64,000 nt of DNA from Nitratireductor luteus (GTDB taxonomy: Bacteria > Pseudomonadota > Alphaproteobacteria > Rhizobiales > Rhizobiaceae), in the NCBI RefSeq assembly GCF_026162365.1, contig NZ_JAOANW010000005.1, positions 62,001 through 126,000 on the forward strand, written 5' to 3'. The notes beneath the pieces are model-generated. The model did not search any database. It was not told the DNA's origin and saw only the letters and a list, made by a program, of their open reading frames with translations. Made by a program: the position numbers and the translations under genes. Shown here piece by piece: positions 8,678 to 18,100 of this stretch (the stretch's first letter is position 1; the number at the start of each line of letters is the position of its first letter).

Positions 8678-11559
8678 CCGGCAGACTTGGCAGCGGCTGG
8701 GGAAGCCGCATCGACCGGAGCCGCCGCATTGGCTTCACCTTCGAGGGACGCCGGATCGAGGCGCATCCGGGTGACACCATCGCCAGCGCGCTTGCCGCGC
8801 AGGGTGAGTGGATCCTGTCGCGCTCGTTCAAGTACCACCGCCCGCGCGGCGTGCTGACAATGGCTGGGCAGGACGCCAACACGCTGGTGCAGATCGGGGA
8901 CGAACCCAATGTGCGGGCCGATCTGCGCCCAGTGACCGAGGGTATCGAGGTCACGCCTCTAAACGTCCGCGGCTCGCTTGCGCGAGACCGGGGCCGGGTG
9001 ATCGACCACCTCGGACGCTTCCTGCCGGTGGGATTCTACTATCGCACCTTCTTTTCGCCCGGCAGAGGCTCTTGGCAGAAATTCTGGGAACCGCTCATTC
9101 GCGGATCGGCCGGATTGGGCACGGTGAGCCTGGCTCCCGCACCGCGCCACTATGTGAAAGAGACGCGTCATTGCGACGTGATGGTCGTGGGTGCCGGACC
9201 TGCGGGCCTCTCGGCGGCGCTGACCGCGGCGCGAGCCGGGGCGCAGGTCATGCTGATCGAGCGCGAGCCCGAAATCGGCGGCGCGCTGACCTATGCGCGG
9301 TTCTCGGAGGAACGCTCCGAAGCAGAGAACCTTCTCGAGGATCTGTGCCCGCAGGTCAAAGCCGCGCCGGGTATCGAGGTCTTGCAGGATGCCGTATGCA
9401 ATGGCCGGTTCGATGACAACTGGATGCCGGTCATCCAGGGAGATCGATTCATCCGTGTCCGCGCCGCGGAACTGGTGATCGCCACGGGGGCGCATGAGCA
9501 ACCCGTGGTGTTCCGCAACAACGATCTACCCGGCATCATGCTGTCCTCGGCAGCGCAACGTCTGATGCGCCACTACGGGGTCAAGCCCGGCCGTCGCGCG
9601 GTGGTCTACGCCGGGCATAGAGACGGCTATCTCGCCGCGTTCGACCTTCAGGATGCGGGTGTCGAGGTCGCCGCCATTGTCGATCCGGAGTCCGAGGATG
9701 GGGACGGCTTTGCCCCCGAGCTTTCGCGACGCGGTCTGACTGTGCTTCGCGGCGCGGCCATCGCGGGTGCGACGGGCACCGCGCGCGGACTGCATCTGAA
9801 GGCGGTGGATATCCTTGAAGGCTCGGGGCATATCCGCACCGAAACCTGCGACCTGCTGGCGGTTGCTGGCGGCTATACGCCGGGTTACCAACTTGCGCTT
9901 CAGTCCGGTGCGAGGCTGTCGTCCGATACCGGAGGCACGACCTTCACCATCACCGGGCTGCCTGCACATGTGCACATCGCCGGGGCCACGGAAGGATTTT
10001 CGGACCTTGGGCGCGTTTTGCGCAGCGGCCAGGTGGCGGGCCAGCGCGCTGCGGTCGGGCTCGGACTGTCCGACGTTCCCGCCGAGCCCGTTGCGCCGGA
10101 AGAGGGATGGCGCCCCGCGCCACAGGTCGAATATCACTCGAAGGGCCGCGATTTCGTCGATTTCGACGAGGATCTACAAGCCAAGGACATCAAGAACGCG
10201 GTCGCCGACGGTTATCGCGAACTGGAACTGGTCAAACGCTATTCCACCGTGGGCATGGGCCCGTCGCAGGGGCGGCACTCGGCGCTCGCCACGGCACGGA
10301 TCGTGGCCGAAGAGACAGGCCGAACTCTTGCGGAGGTCGGCATCACGACCTCACGCCCGCCCTTCGGTCCGGAGAAGCTCGGCCTTCTGGCCGACACTAC
10401 GCCCGAACGGCACCGCCACACCCCGCTGCACGGCGAACATCTTGCTGCCGGGGCCCAGATGCAGCCGGTTGGCGCCTGGTGGCGGCCTTTCGTCTATCGT
10501 GGCGACGAGAGCGTCGAGGACGCCATCATTCGCGAGATCCGCATGGTGCGCGAGGCCGCGGGGATGCTGGATGTATCGACACTGGGCAAGCTGGAACTGC
10601 GCGGTGCGGATGCTGCGGCCTTCCTCGATCGCTTCTATACTATGGCTCACGCGAAACAGCCTGTGGGGCGGGTGCGCTACTGCCTCGCCCTGACCGAGAT
10701 GGGGTCGGTCATGGACGATGGCGTCGCCTTCCGCATGGCAGAGGATCATTTCTACGTCACCGCGACCACCGGCGCGGTGGAGCGGGTCTTCGCCGAGATG
10801 ATGCTGCAAAAGACGATCTGGGGCATGGACCTGGATATCCAGAACGTCACCCCCGCCTTCGGAGCGGTCAACCTCACCGGGCCGAATGCCCGGAAGGTGC
10901 TGGAGCATCTCGATGGCGACATCGACTTCTCCCGCGAAGGGTTCGCTTTCCTTGACGGCTGCGTGGGGACGCTCGAGGGCATTCCCGTTCGGGTCATGCG
11001 GATCGGCTTTACCGGCGAACTCAGCTACGAGCTGCATCTGCCGCAGTCCCGTGCCGTCACGCTCTGGCGGGCGTTGCTGGCGGCTGGCGAAGGTCTCGGG
11101 CTGCGGCCATACGGGCTCGAGGCGTCGCGCATCCTGCGGCTGGAGAAGGGCCACATCATCATTGGGCAGGATACCGACGCATTGACCACGCCGGACGAAC
11201 TGGCGATGGGGTGGGCGCTGTCGAAGAAGAAACCGTTCTACATCGGCAAATCCGCAGTCGAGATGCGGCGCGGGATCGGAAAGACCCGACAGCTCGTTGG
11301 CTTTACATTGCCCGACGATCTGGCAAGGGACATCGGGGAATCCGCCCTGGTCTTGCGCGGCGGTGAGCCGGTGGGGCAGGTGACTTCTTTCGGTCGCTCG
11401 CCCTCGGTCGATCGCTGGATCGGCCTGGCCCATGCGGCTCCCGAGGACGCCACGCCCGGAGCCACGCTGCGCCTTCGGTCCTTCACAGGTCGCAAGATCG
11501 AGGCTCAGGTGGTTGCACTTCCCTTCTATGACCCCGACAATGCACGCCAGGAGCTTTGA
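8674..11559 (+). CDS. soxA: Sarcosine oxidase subunit alpha
   Basis: A 961-residue protein with the full SoxA architecture. It has an N-terminal ferredoxin-like 2Fe-2S-derived fold (about 20-100, with FKYHRPRGVL), an NAD-binding pyridine-nucleotide-disulphide-type domain ([21 protein letters not shown] near residue 170), and a C-terminal GcvT-like folate-binding domain from about 580 to the end. In the heterotetramer it binds NAD and tetrahydrofolate and captures the C1 unit. It overlaps soxD by four bases and abuts soxG directly (TGA then ATG). Length is normal and no break is seen. Confidence 0.94.
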   Translation: MTGRLGSGWGSRIDRSRRIGFTFEGRRIEAHPGDTIASALAAQGEWILSRSFKYHRPRGVLTMAGQDANTLVQIGDEPNVRADLRPVTEGIEVTPLNVRGSLARDRGRVIDHLGRFLPVGFYYRTFFSPGRGSWQKFWEPLIRGSAGLGTVSLAPAPRHYVKETRHCDVMVVGAGPAGLSAALTAARAGAQVMLIEREPEIGGALTYARFSEERSEAENLLEDLCPQVKAAPGIEVLQDAVCNGRFDDNWMPVIQGDRFIRVRAAELVIATGAHEQPVVFRNNDLPGIMLSSAAQRLMRHYGVKPGRRAVVYAGHRDGYLAAFDLQDAGVEVAAIVDPESEDGDGFAPELSRRGLTVLRGAAIAGATGTARGLHLKAVDILEGSGHIRTETCDLLAVAGGYTPGYQLALQSGARLSSDTGGTTFTITGLPAHVHIAGATEGFSDLGRVLRSGQVAGQRAAVGLGLSDVPAEPVAPEEGWRPAPQVEYHSKGRDFVDFDEDLQAKDIKNAVADGYRELELVKRYSTVGMGPSQGRHSALATARIVAEETGRTLAEVGITTSRPPFGPEKLGLLADTTPERHRHTPLHGEHLAAGAQMQPVGAWWRPFVYRGDESVEDAIIREIRMVREAAGMLDVSTLGKLELRGADAAAFLDRFYTMAHAKQPVGRVRYCLALTEMGSVMDDGVAFRMAEDHFYVTATTGAVERVFAEMMLQKTIWGMDLDIQNVTPAFGAVNLTGPNARKVLEHLDGDIDFSREGFAFLDGCVGTLEGIPVRVMRIGFTGELSYELHLPQSRAVTLWRALLAAGEGLGLRPYGLEASRILRLEKGHIIIGQDTDALTTPDELAMGWALSKKKPFYIGKSAVEMRRGIGKTRQLVGFTLPDDLARDIGESALVLRGGEPVGQVTSFGRSPSVDRWIGLAHAAPEDATPGATLRLRSFTGRKIEAQVVALPFYDPDNARQEL

Positions 11560-12159
11560 ATGATCGCCAATCTCGCCGGCCCCCGCCAATGGCCGCTCGA
11601 CGGGCTGCCGGTGCGGTCGGGCCCCTCCGATGCCAGCGCCGACATGGTGCTCGACCTTTCGCGCCTTTCTCGCTTTGGCCTGCGCGGCACAGGCACGACG
11701 GCCTGGATGCGGGCGCATGGCGCCCCGCTGCCTGACACGCTGAATGATAGTGTCGAAGGCGATGACCTGATCGTTCTGCGGCTTGGCCGCGAGGAAGTGC
11801 TGGTTCTGCCTCGGACATTGACCGGGGGCGCCTCGGTTGATGCTCTGCGCGCGGCGTGGGACGCAACCGAGGGAGCGAAGGGTTACGACGCATATCGCGA
11901 TGAGGGATGGTGCTGGCTGCGCCTGACCGGTCCAGGCACGGCAGCGGCGCTGCCGCTGCTTACTGCGGCGGACACGCGAGACCATGCGTTTCCTGTCGGG
12001 TCGGTTCTGCAGACCCGGGCGATGCATCTCGACGCGGTTCTCCTGCGCGGACGCGAGGGACAGATCGACATCTTCTTCGACGTGGCCTCTTCGCACTATG
12101 CCAGGGACTTCCTTGCGGACGTTCTTCCGGGACGTCGGCTCGCCCGTATCGACATCTGA
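11560..12159 (+). CDS. soxG: Sarcosine oxidase subunit gamma
   Basis: A 199-residue GcvT-like protein of typical SoxG length, starting at the base after the soxA stop. The conserved RLTGPGTAAALPLLT segment and the C-terminal FFDVASSHYARDFLADVL match SoxG. It forms part of the alpha-beta-gamma-delta holoenzyme and contacts the folate/C1 channel region. It ends the contiguous sox set; an aspartate-dehydrogenase-like gene follows after 14 bases and is probably co-transcribed. Confidence 0.88.
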   Translation: MIANLAGPRQWPLDGLPVRSGPSDASADMVLDLSRLSRFGLRGTGTTAWMRAHGAPLPDTLNDSVEGDDLIVLRLGREEVLVLPRTLTGGASVDALRAAWDATEGAKGYDAYRDEGWCWLRLTGPGTAAALPLLTAADTRDHAFPVGSVLQTRAMHLDAVLLRGREGQIDIFFDVASSHYARDFLADVLPGRRLARIDI

Positions 12160-12173
12160 CAGGAGATCTTTCG

Positions 12174-12944
12174 ATGACTGCGATCAAGAAGGTCGGCGTG
12201 GTCGGCGCCGGCACCATCGGGCGGACGATCATCGAGGAGCTGCGCGGGATGCAGGGCGTCGAGATTGCCTTCGTGCTGGTGCGCGATGCGGCGGTGCACA
12301 CTGGACTTGGCCTGCCCGAGGGCTGCGTGGTCGATGACGAGGCCGAGGCGCTGAGCCGACCGGTCGATCTCATTGTCGAAGCTGCTATGCCGGATGTGGT
12401 GACGCGGTTGGCTCCGGCAGTTTTGGCCCTAGCGGACTTCTGCGCCTTCAGCAGCACCGCGCTTGCGGACCGTGCGACCGAAGCGGCCGTGCAAACGGCG
12501 GCGCAGGCCGGCGGGCGGCGGTTTTACGTGCCGCACGGCGCGATCCTGGGCCTCGATGGGCTTGGAGATGGCAACGGCCTTATCGAAAGTGTATCGATCA
12601 CCACGACGAAAAGCGGCAAGAGCCTCGGGGTGGATCCGGAAGCCGAAGGCGTGCTCTACGAGGGCCCCGTTCGTGAAGCCTGTCATCAATTCCCCCTCAA
12701 CGTGAACGTTCACGCCGCCGTCGCTTTGGCCGGGCTTGGCTTCGACAAGACGATCAGCCGGATCGTTGCGGTGCCGGGGCAGGTCGAGATGCAGCACCGG
12801 ATTGAAGTGACCGGGTCGGGGCTGGCTTGGGACCTGCGTGTCTCTTCGCGTTCTCTGGGCGGAGTGACGGGCGCCTATACGCCGCGCTCTGCGGCGGGCT
12901 CGGTTCGGCGCATCCTTGGCGGCGAAGGTATTGTCGTGGCCTGA
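12174..12944 (+). CDS. Aspartate-dehydrogenase-like protein (NadX/DUF108 family)
   Basis: A 256-residue NAD(P)-dependent enzyme. The N-terminal Rossmann motif VGVVGAGTIGRTIIEEL is followed by the family's active-site region (YVPHGAILGLDG near residue 120 and FPLNVNVHAAVALAGLGFD near residue 176, the asparagine/histidine-rich strand of L-aspartate dehydrogenases). Known members convert L-aspartate to oxaloacetate or iminoaspartate. AGGAGAT precedes ATG 12174. The open frame extends upstream inside soxG in another frame, but that part is not coding. Its place directly after soxBDAG suggests it deaminates the amino acid released by demethylation, which is inference. Confidence 0.85.
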   Translation: MTAIKKVGVVGAGTIGRTIIEELRGMQGVEIAFVLVRDAAVHTGLGLPEGCVVDDEAEALSRPVDLIVEAAMPDVVTRLAPAVLALADFCAFSSTALADRATEAAVQTAAQAGGRRFYVPHGAILGLDGLGDGNGLIESVSITTTKSGKSLGVDPEAEGVLYEGPVREACHQFPLNVNVHAAVALAGLGFDKTISRIVAVPGQVEMQHRIEVTGSGLAWDLRVSSRSLGGVTGAYTPRSAAGSVRRILGGEGIVVA

Positions 12945-13038
12945 TCAGGCCGTTCGGAGCATGAGTTGCGGCCATTGACGGAGCACTTCTCGATCGGAAC
13001 AGGCGCCGCGGAGAAACGCCGCGGGGCACAAGGAAGGC

Positions 13039-13803
13039 TCACTCTTCTCGCAGGATCACGCCCGAAGCCATGAAGCCGCCATCCACGTTCAGGATATGCC
13101 CGTTGATATAGGCCGCCTCGTCGCTGGCGAGGAATTGGATCGCCGAGGCGACCTCTTCCGGCTTGGCATAGCGCTTGGCGGGAATCTGGTCCTCCCAGAT
13201 GGCGCGATCCTTGGGGCCATGCACCTGCAGCACCATTGGAGTGTCGACCGGCACCGGCGCCACGGCATTGGCCGTGATGCCCGCGTCGCCCAGTTCGTTG
13301 GCCAACAGGCGGGTGAGCATGTCGACGCCACTCTTTGTGCAGGAATAGGCCCCGCGGCCGGTGTTGGCGATCTGGCCGTTGACCGAGCTGACGGTGACGA
13401 TCCGGCCCTTGCCCTTGGCCTTCATCTGGCGCCCGGCAATCTGGCAGCAATGGAAGGTCCCGGTGAGGTTCACATCGAGGATCTTCGCCCAGGTCTCGGG
13501 GTCGAAATCGAGGATCCGTCCGGTCTTCACGATGGCGGCGGAGGTCACGAGGATGTCGGTGCCCCCGGCCGCGGCGATATTCTCGAATGCCGCGTCAAGC
13601 TGCGCACGGTCTGTCACGTCCACCTGAACGGGGGTCACGTCGCCCAGCGGCGACAACCGCTTGATGGCCGTATCGAGCGAGTCCTGCGACCAGTCCATGA
13701 TGTAAACCTTGGCGCCCGCGCGAGCGAACCCTGCCGCAGCAGCTTCGCCGATACCACCGGCACCGCCGGTGATGACCGCGATTTTTTCGGTAAAGTCGTA
13801 CAT
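13039..13803 (-). CDS. Short-chain dehydrogenase/reductase (classical SDR)
   Basis: A 254-residue NAD(P)-dependent oxidoreductase. TGGAGGIGEAAAAGFARAG is the cofactor loop near residue 13. The catalytic set is present, with VTVSSVNG and AYSCTKSG (Tyr-x3-Lys), followed by NAVAPVPVDTP. It is the last gene of a six-gene minus-strand operon (dctPQM, DHDPS-family lyase, FAD-linked dehydrogenase, SDR) and probably oxidises a hydroxy intermediate of that pathway. A strong hairpin separates it from the preceding dehydrogenase gene. The alcohol substrate is unknown. Confidence 0.9.
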   Translation of the reverse strand: MYDFTEKIAVITGGAGGIGEAAAAGFARAGAKVYIMDWSQDSLDTAIKRLSPLGDVTPVQVDVTDRAQLDAAFENIAAAGGTDILVTSAAIVKTGRILDFDPETWAKILDVNLTGTFHCCQIAGRQMKAKGKGRIVTVSSVNGQIANTGRGAYSCTKSGVDMLTRLLANELGDAGITANAVAPVPVDTPMVLQVHGPKDRAIWEDQIPAKRYAKPEEVASAIQFLASDEAAYINGHILNVDGGFMASGVILREE

Positions 13804-13824
13804 GTCTTCTCTCTTCGGTTCGGA

Positions 13825-13852
13825 CTGAGGCCGCGCGGTTGCGCGGCCTCAG
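13825..13852 (-). promoter_or_regulatory. Intercistronic hairpin between FAD dehydrogenase and SDR
   Basis: Perfect 12-bp arms CTGAGGCCGCGC (13825-13836) and GCGCGGCCTCAG (13841-13852) with a GGTT loop. It overlaps the dehydrogenase stop codon. There is no T-run in the direction of transcription, so it more likely sets relative mRNA levels than ends transcription. Confidence 0.5.
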
Positions 13853-15288
13853 GCGTTCTTGCCAAGCAGGATGCCCGGCGACATGATGCCCTTCGGATCA
13901 ACCGCCGCCTTTATCGCGCGCATGAGCGCGATCTCGGCAGCGGGCTGGCGCAGTACCATCTCGTCCACGAGCTTGCGACCAATGCCATGTTCGGCGCTGA
14001 AGGAGCCATCCAGTTCGGCGATGATGTCGTGGACACGCTCGAACATGCGATGCGTCAGATCATCGAGATCGGTGATCTTCGGCCGGTCCTCGTTCAGGGT
14101 CATCACGATCAGATGCGCGTTGCCGTCACCGAGGTGGCAGACGATCAGCGGCACCGCCCAGGGCGCGAGGTCCAGCGCGGCGGGGATCGCCCGCTCGATG
14201 AACTCGGGCACCGATTTCACCCGCAGGGAGGCATCGAAGACGATGCCGTGGCCCGCCTTCTTGTTGGTCTCGGAGAAGGAGTGTCGCCATTTCCACAGCT
14301 CTTCGCTCTCACGCAGGTTCTGGCAGACCACCGCGTCGGTAATTGTGCCATCCTCGAACATGGCGGCAAGGCAATCCTGCAGGGTATCGCGCAGGACTTC
14401 CTCGTTCTCCGTGTCGCCCAATTCGATAAGCACCATCCACTCCGGCACTTCGGCCATCGGGAAGCGGAGACCCGGCACATGTTCCAACGTGAGAGAGACT
14501 TCGTTGCCCGAGACCAGCTCGCAGGCCATGAGCCGCGTGTCGAACCTGTCGCGGACCCCTCGAAATACCTCGGTCGCCTGGGCGGGAGAGGGGACGCTGA
14601 CGAGTGCATCGGCCCGTGCGGTCATCTTCGTGTGAAGTTGCAGAGCCGCTGCGGTGACAATACCGAGAGTGCCCTCGCCACCGATGAAGAGGTGTTTCCA
14701 GTCGAAGCCCCGATTGTCCTTCTTCAGCCCGCTCAGCCGAGAGATCACGGACCCGTCGGGCAGCACGACCTCGAGCCCGACCACGAGGTCGCGCATCGGC
14801 CCGTAGCGCACGGCTGAGACGCCACCGGAGTTCGTGGAAATCAACCCGCCGATCTGCGCCGTGCCCTCGGACCCGAGATGCATGGGGAAGATGCGGTCGT
14901 GCTTCTCGGCGATCTCGTGCAGGTTGGCGAGAACGAGACCAGTCTCGACGATGGCGAGATTGCCGATCGGGTCGACATCGCGCACCGCGTTGAGGCGCCG
15001 GGTCGACAGGAGGATATCTCCTCCTGCCTTGCCGGGCACCGAGCCGCCACAGAGGCTGGTGTTGCCCCCCTGCACGTAGAGCGGAAGGCCCTGCCGGGAG
15101 CAATAAGACACGACCTTCGAAACCTCGTCGGTGCTGGCGGGCATCACGACGCATTGCGCCGTGCCCGTGGACCGGCCACGCCAGTCCGTTAGATAGCCCG
15201 CCATATCATCGCCGGTCAGGATCCCCTTGGGGCCGACGATCTCCCGCAGAGCGGCGACCGTGCTGTCCGGCGCTGTCGTCTCAGGCAT
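13849..15288 (-). CDS. FAD-linked 2-hydroxyacid dehydrogenase (GlcD / D-lactate / D-2-hydroxyglutarate type)
   Basis: A 479-residue flavoenzyme with an N-terminal FAD_binding_4 domain (VQGGNTSLCGGSVP and HLGSEGTAQIGGLISTNSGG) and a C-terminal FAD-oxidase domain (CHLGDGNAHLIVM, then SFSAEHGIGRKLV near residue 435). Members oxidise D-lactate, glycolate or D-2-hydroxyglutarate and pass electrons to quinone or ETF. ATG 15288 overlaps the stop of the upstream lyase gene by eight bases, which fixes the start; the longer open frame upstream lies inside that gene. A DHDPS-type aldolase could supply its substrate, a plausible but unproven link. Confidence 0.9.
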   Translation of the reverse strand: MPETTAPDSTVAALREIVGPKGILTGDDMAGYLTDWRGRSTGTAQCVVMPASTDEVSKVVSYCSRQGLPLYVQGGNTSLCGGSVPGKAGGDILLSTRRLNAVRDVDPIGNLAIVETGLVLANLHEIAEKHDRIFPMHLGSEGTAQIGGLISTNSGGVSAVRYGPMRDLVVGLEVVLPDGSVISRLSGLKKDNRGFDWKHLFIGGEGTLGIVTAAALQLHTKMTARADALVSVPSPAQATEVFRGVRDRFDTRLMACELVSGNEVSLTLEHVPGLRFPMAEVPEWMVLIELGDTENEEVLRDTLQDCLAAMFEDGTITDAVVCQNLRESEELWKWRHSFSETNKKAGHGIVFDASLRVKSVPEFIERAIPAALDLAPWAVPLIVCHLGDGNAHLIVMTLNEDRPKITDLDDLTHRMFERVHDIIAELDGSFSAEHGIGRKLVDEMVLRQPAAEIALMRAIKAAVDPKGIMSPGILLGKNA

Positions 15289-16192
15289 ATTCCTCGACGC
15301 CCCAATCGACGTTGAACTGCTCGACCAACGCGGTAATTGCCTTGACGGTCGCTTCGCTCGGCGGTTGCAGCGGCAGACGGCCCTGACCGCAGTCAATGCC
15401 GATCAGCTTCATGCCGACCTTGAGCGGCACAGGGTTTGGCTCCATGAAGCAGGTGTTGATCATCGGGCGTGCCAGTTCCATGTGCTTGACCAACTCGGGG
15501 GTCTTGCCGGCCTTGCCGAGTTCCAGCGCGTAGTTCCAGAAGCGCGGGAACAGGTTGGCCGCCGCGAGAACGGCACCGCGCGCGCCCAGCGCCGCCTGGT
15601 AGGTCATCAGCCCTTCCTGGCCGCCCAACAGACAGAAGTTCTCGTTGGTCAGCTCGGCAAGGTGCGCGCAGCGCGTCAAGTCGGTGTCCGAGAACTTCAT
15701 GCCGATGATCACGCCTTCTTCGGCAAGCTTCGCCATGTGATCGACGCCGATCTTCACGCCCGTGCGGCCCGGGATCTCATAGAACACCACAGGCATGTCG
15801 ATCTCATCGCGGAACCGGCGGACGTAGTCGGCCATGCCCTGATCGTGCCCGGTGGCATAGAACGGCAGGATCAGCATCACGGCATCGGCACCGGCGGCCT
15901 TGGCGTCCTTTGCGACCTCCATGTTGTCGGCGTAGCCCGGCGAGAGCAGACCGGCGATGACCGGGCCCCGACCCTTGGCTGCTGCGACCGAAACTTCGAC
16001 GACTTTCCGGCGCTCTTCATTCGAGAGCATGGTGTATTCACCGGTGCCGCCGATCGGCAGGATGCCCTTGGCGCCGCCCGCGAAGACGTGGTCCACGATG
16101 CGCGGGATCATGTCATAGTTCACATCGCCCGACGCCGTGAAGGGCGTGACGGTGGCGGGGAGCATGCCCGCGATGTCTTTTGCGGTAGTCAT
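15281..16192 (-). CDS. Dihydrodipicolinate synthase / N-acetylneuraminate lyase family protein
   Basis: A 303-residue class I aldolase-fold enzyme. It carries PIGGTGEYTML, the catalytic tyrosine Y138 in VFYEIPGRTG and the Schiff-base lysine K166 in IIGMKFSDTD. Family members cleave, condense or dehydrate 2-oxoacids with pyruvate or a substrate carbonyl bound to the lysine. Its location within a TRAP and dehydrogenase operon, away from lysine biosynthesis, points to a catabolic lyase or dehydratase. It starts 12 bases after dctM ends and overlaps the next gene by eight bases. Specific reaction unknown. Confidence 0.9.
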   Translation of the reverse strand: MTTAKDIAGMLPATVTPFTASGDVNYDMIPRIVDHVFAGGAKGILPIGGTGEYTMLSNEERRKVVEVSVAAAKGRGPVIAGLLSPGYADNMEVAKDAKAAGADAVMLILPFYATGHDQGMADYVRRFRDEIDMPVVFYEIPGRTGVKIGVDHMAKLAEEGVIIGMKFSDTDLTRCAHLAELTNENFCLLGGQEGLMTYQAALGARGAVLAAANLFPRFWNYALELGKAGKTPELVKHMELARPMINTCFMEPNPVPLKVGMKLIGIDCGQGRLPLQPPSEATVKAITALVEQFNVDWGVEEYA

Positions 16193-16204
16193 GGGTGCGG
16201 TTCC

Positions 16205-17509
16205 TCAGTTGATGAAGCCGAAAAGGCGGGGGAGGGTGAGGGAAATGGCTGGGATGTAGGTGACCAGCATCAGGACGACGAGCGAAGCGCCGAGCATCGG
16301 CAGGCTCGCCTTGATGATGCGCCCCAGTGGTACGCCGCTGACGGCAGAGCCCAGGTACAATGCCATTCCGTATGGTGGTGTGAGCAGTCCGATCATGACG
16401 TTCATCGTCATGATGACGCCGAAGTGGATGGGGCTCACCCCGAGCGCTGCGAGGATGGGGGTGAAGAGCGGCGCGAAGAGCAGCATCTGCACCGAGTCCG
16501 AGATCCAGAGCCCGTTGATCAGGAAGAAGAGGTTGATCGCGAGCAGGATGACCCAGGGAGCAATGTCCTGTCCGACGATGACGCTCTCGAGCATGTCGGG
16601 CAGGCGCTCGTTGGCCATGATCCAGCTGATGACGGTCGCGAAACCGATGATGAGATAGATCGAGGCCGTGACGCGCGCCGAACGATCCAGGATGGCCCAG
16701 AGCACCTTGAGCGACAGGTTGCGATAAGCAAGCACGCCGACCAGTAACGCGTAGGCGACGGCGACGGCTGCAGCCTCGGTGGCGGTGAAGATGCCCGAGA
16801 CAATCCCGCCGATGATGATGACCGGCATGAAGAGCGACCAGAAGGCATCGAGTAAGATGCGCATCACCAAGGCGACCGATAGGTCGCGGATCGGGTTGAC
16901 GGGGAAGTTCTTGATCCGCGCCATGATGAAGACAACGGTCATGAGTCCGCAGCCCAGCAGCATGCCCGGTACGGCACCGGCCAGGAACAGCGCGGCGACC
17001 GAGGTGTTGGTGAGGCTCGAGAACATGATGAGCGGGATCGAGGGCGGAATGATCGGCCCCTGGATCGCCGAACTCACGGTGAGAGCGGCAGAGAAGTCGC
17101 GGTCGTAACCGTCCTTCTTCATCATCTCGATTTCGACCGGGCCGAGCGCTGCGATATCGGCCATGGCCGATCCGGACACGCCGCCGAAGAGCATCGAGCC
17201 GACCACGTTCACATAGGCCAGACCTCCGCGCAGTCGGCCGACCAGCAGCCGCGAGAACCCCAGGAGGCGCTCGGTCATGTTGGTCGCCGACATGATCTCG
17301 CCGGCTATGACGAATAGCGGGATCGATAACCAGATGAAGACATCCATGCCGGTGAAGAACTTGTGCACGACGACCGAGAGCATCGAGCTCATGTTCGGTT
17401 CGACGAAGAAATAAGCGATGCCGGCAACGCCGATGGCGAAGATGACGGGGCTTCCGAGCAACAACAGCAACAGCAGGATCCCGATGATGGCAAGGAGAGA
17501 GATGCTCAT
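16205..17509 (-). CDS. dctM: TRAP transporter large permease (DctM family), transporter 2
   Basis: A 434-residue integral membrane protein of standard DctM length. Recognisable segments are MLFGGVSGSAMADIAALG near residue 105, the IQGPIIPPSIPLIMFS helix near 149 and MIGLLTPPYGMALYLGSAV near 375. It forms the channel of a sodium-dependent TRAP system. It overlaps the upstream dctQ gene by four bases (ATGA). Downstream are the lyase, dehydrogenase and SDR of the same operon. Confidence 0.94.
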   Translation of the reverse strand: MSISLLAIIGILLLLLLLGSPVIFAIGVAGIAYFFVEPNMSSMLSVVVHKFFTGMDVFIWLSIPLFVIAGEIMSATNMTERLLGFSRLLVGRLRGGLAYVNVVGSMLFGGVSGSAMADIAALGPVEIEMMKKDGYDRDFSAALTVSSAIQGPIIPPSIPLIMFSSLTNTSVAALFLAGAVPGMLLGCGLMTVVFIMARIKNFPVNPIRDLSVALVMRILLDAFWSLFMPVIIIGGIVSGIFTATEAAAVAVAYALLVGVLAYRNLSLKVLWAILDRSARVTASIYLIIGFATVISWIMANERLPDMLESVIVGQDIAPWVILLAINLFFLINGLWISDSVQMLLFAPLFTPILAALGVSPIHFGVIMTMNVMIGLLTPPYGMALYLGSAVSGVPLGRIIKASLPMLGASLVVLMLVTYIPAISLTLPRLFGFIN

Positions 17510-18024
17510 TCCGCGGTCTCCTGGAGTTCGGCGATATGGGGGGTGACCGCGGTTCCGGTCAGGAACTCGCGAATGGTCACTGCGATCAACTGAAGCACGA
17601 CGAGCGCACAGCCGACGGGGATGGCGAGGTAGGGCCAGAACCAGGAGATCTGAAGCGCCGCAGTGGTACGGCGCCAGGCGAAATCTGCCTGCAGCCAGCC
17701 GTGGTAGGCCATCAGCGTGAACATGGCGACCATCACGATGCGGAAAAGCGCGTTGCGCCAGACCAGCAGCCGTTCCGGCCAGAGATTGTCGAGGAAGTCG
17801 ACGCGCACGAGTTCATCGTAGCGCACGAGTTGCGAAGCGGTCAGCATCACGACCCAGATCATCAGGTAGCGCGAGGCTTCCTCGGGCCAGGGCAGCGAGT
17901 AGTTGAAGCCGAAGCGGAGGGCTACCTGGGTGACAAGGAAGACGGCGACGGTGATGAGCAGGATGCGCGCTACCGTCGACGCGAGCCACCCGACGGCGTC
18001 CGCGCATTTCAGGATCAGGGTCAT
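17506..18024 (-). CDS. dctQ: TRAP transporter small permease (DctQ family), transporter 2
   Basis: A 172-residue membrane protein with four hydrophobic stretches (about residues 15-33, 48-64, 85-103 and 128-148) and the PWPEEASRYLMIW segment common in DctQ. The start at 18024 is chosen because the reading frame upstream runs through the hairpin and into dctP in a non-coding frame; GGAAG sits at a suitable distance. Overlaps dctM by four bases. Confidence 0.92.
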   Translation of the reverse strand: MTLILKCADAVGWLASTVARILLITVAVFLVTQVALRFGFNYSLPWPEEASRYLMIWVVMLTASQLVRYDELVRVDFLDNLWPERLLVWRNALFRIVMVAMFTLMAYHGWLQADFAWRRTTAALQISWFWPYLAIPVGCALVVLQLIAVTIREFLTGTAVTPHIAELQETAE

Positions 18025-18042
18025 GTCATGATCTTCCGGTGG

Positions 18043-18075
18043 GCTGTCCTGCCCCGGAGACCGGGGCAGGACAGC
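18043..18075 (-). promoter_or_regulatory. Intercistronic GC hairpin after dctP (transporter 2)
   Basis: Perfect 15-bp arms GCTGTCCTGCCCCGG (18043-18057) and CCGGGGCAGGACAGC (18061-18075) around a 3-base AGA loop, lying between dctP (upstream on the minus strand) and dctQ. A very stable stem in the same relative place as in the other transporter operons here. Confidence 0.65.
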
Positions 18076-18100
18076 AGATTTGGGAAACTGCGGGGAAGGA

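Noticed and set aside
10351-12096. A 581-codon open frame antisense to soxA/soxG
   Set aside because: The sense strand encodes clear, full-length SoxA and SoxG. The antisense translation has no recognisable domain and typical shadow composition.
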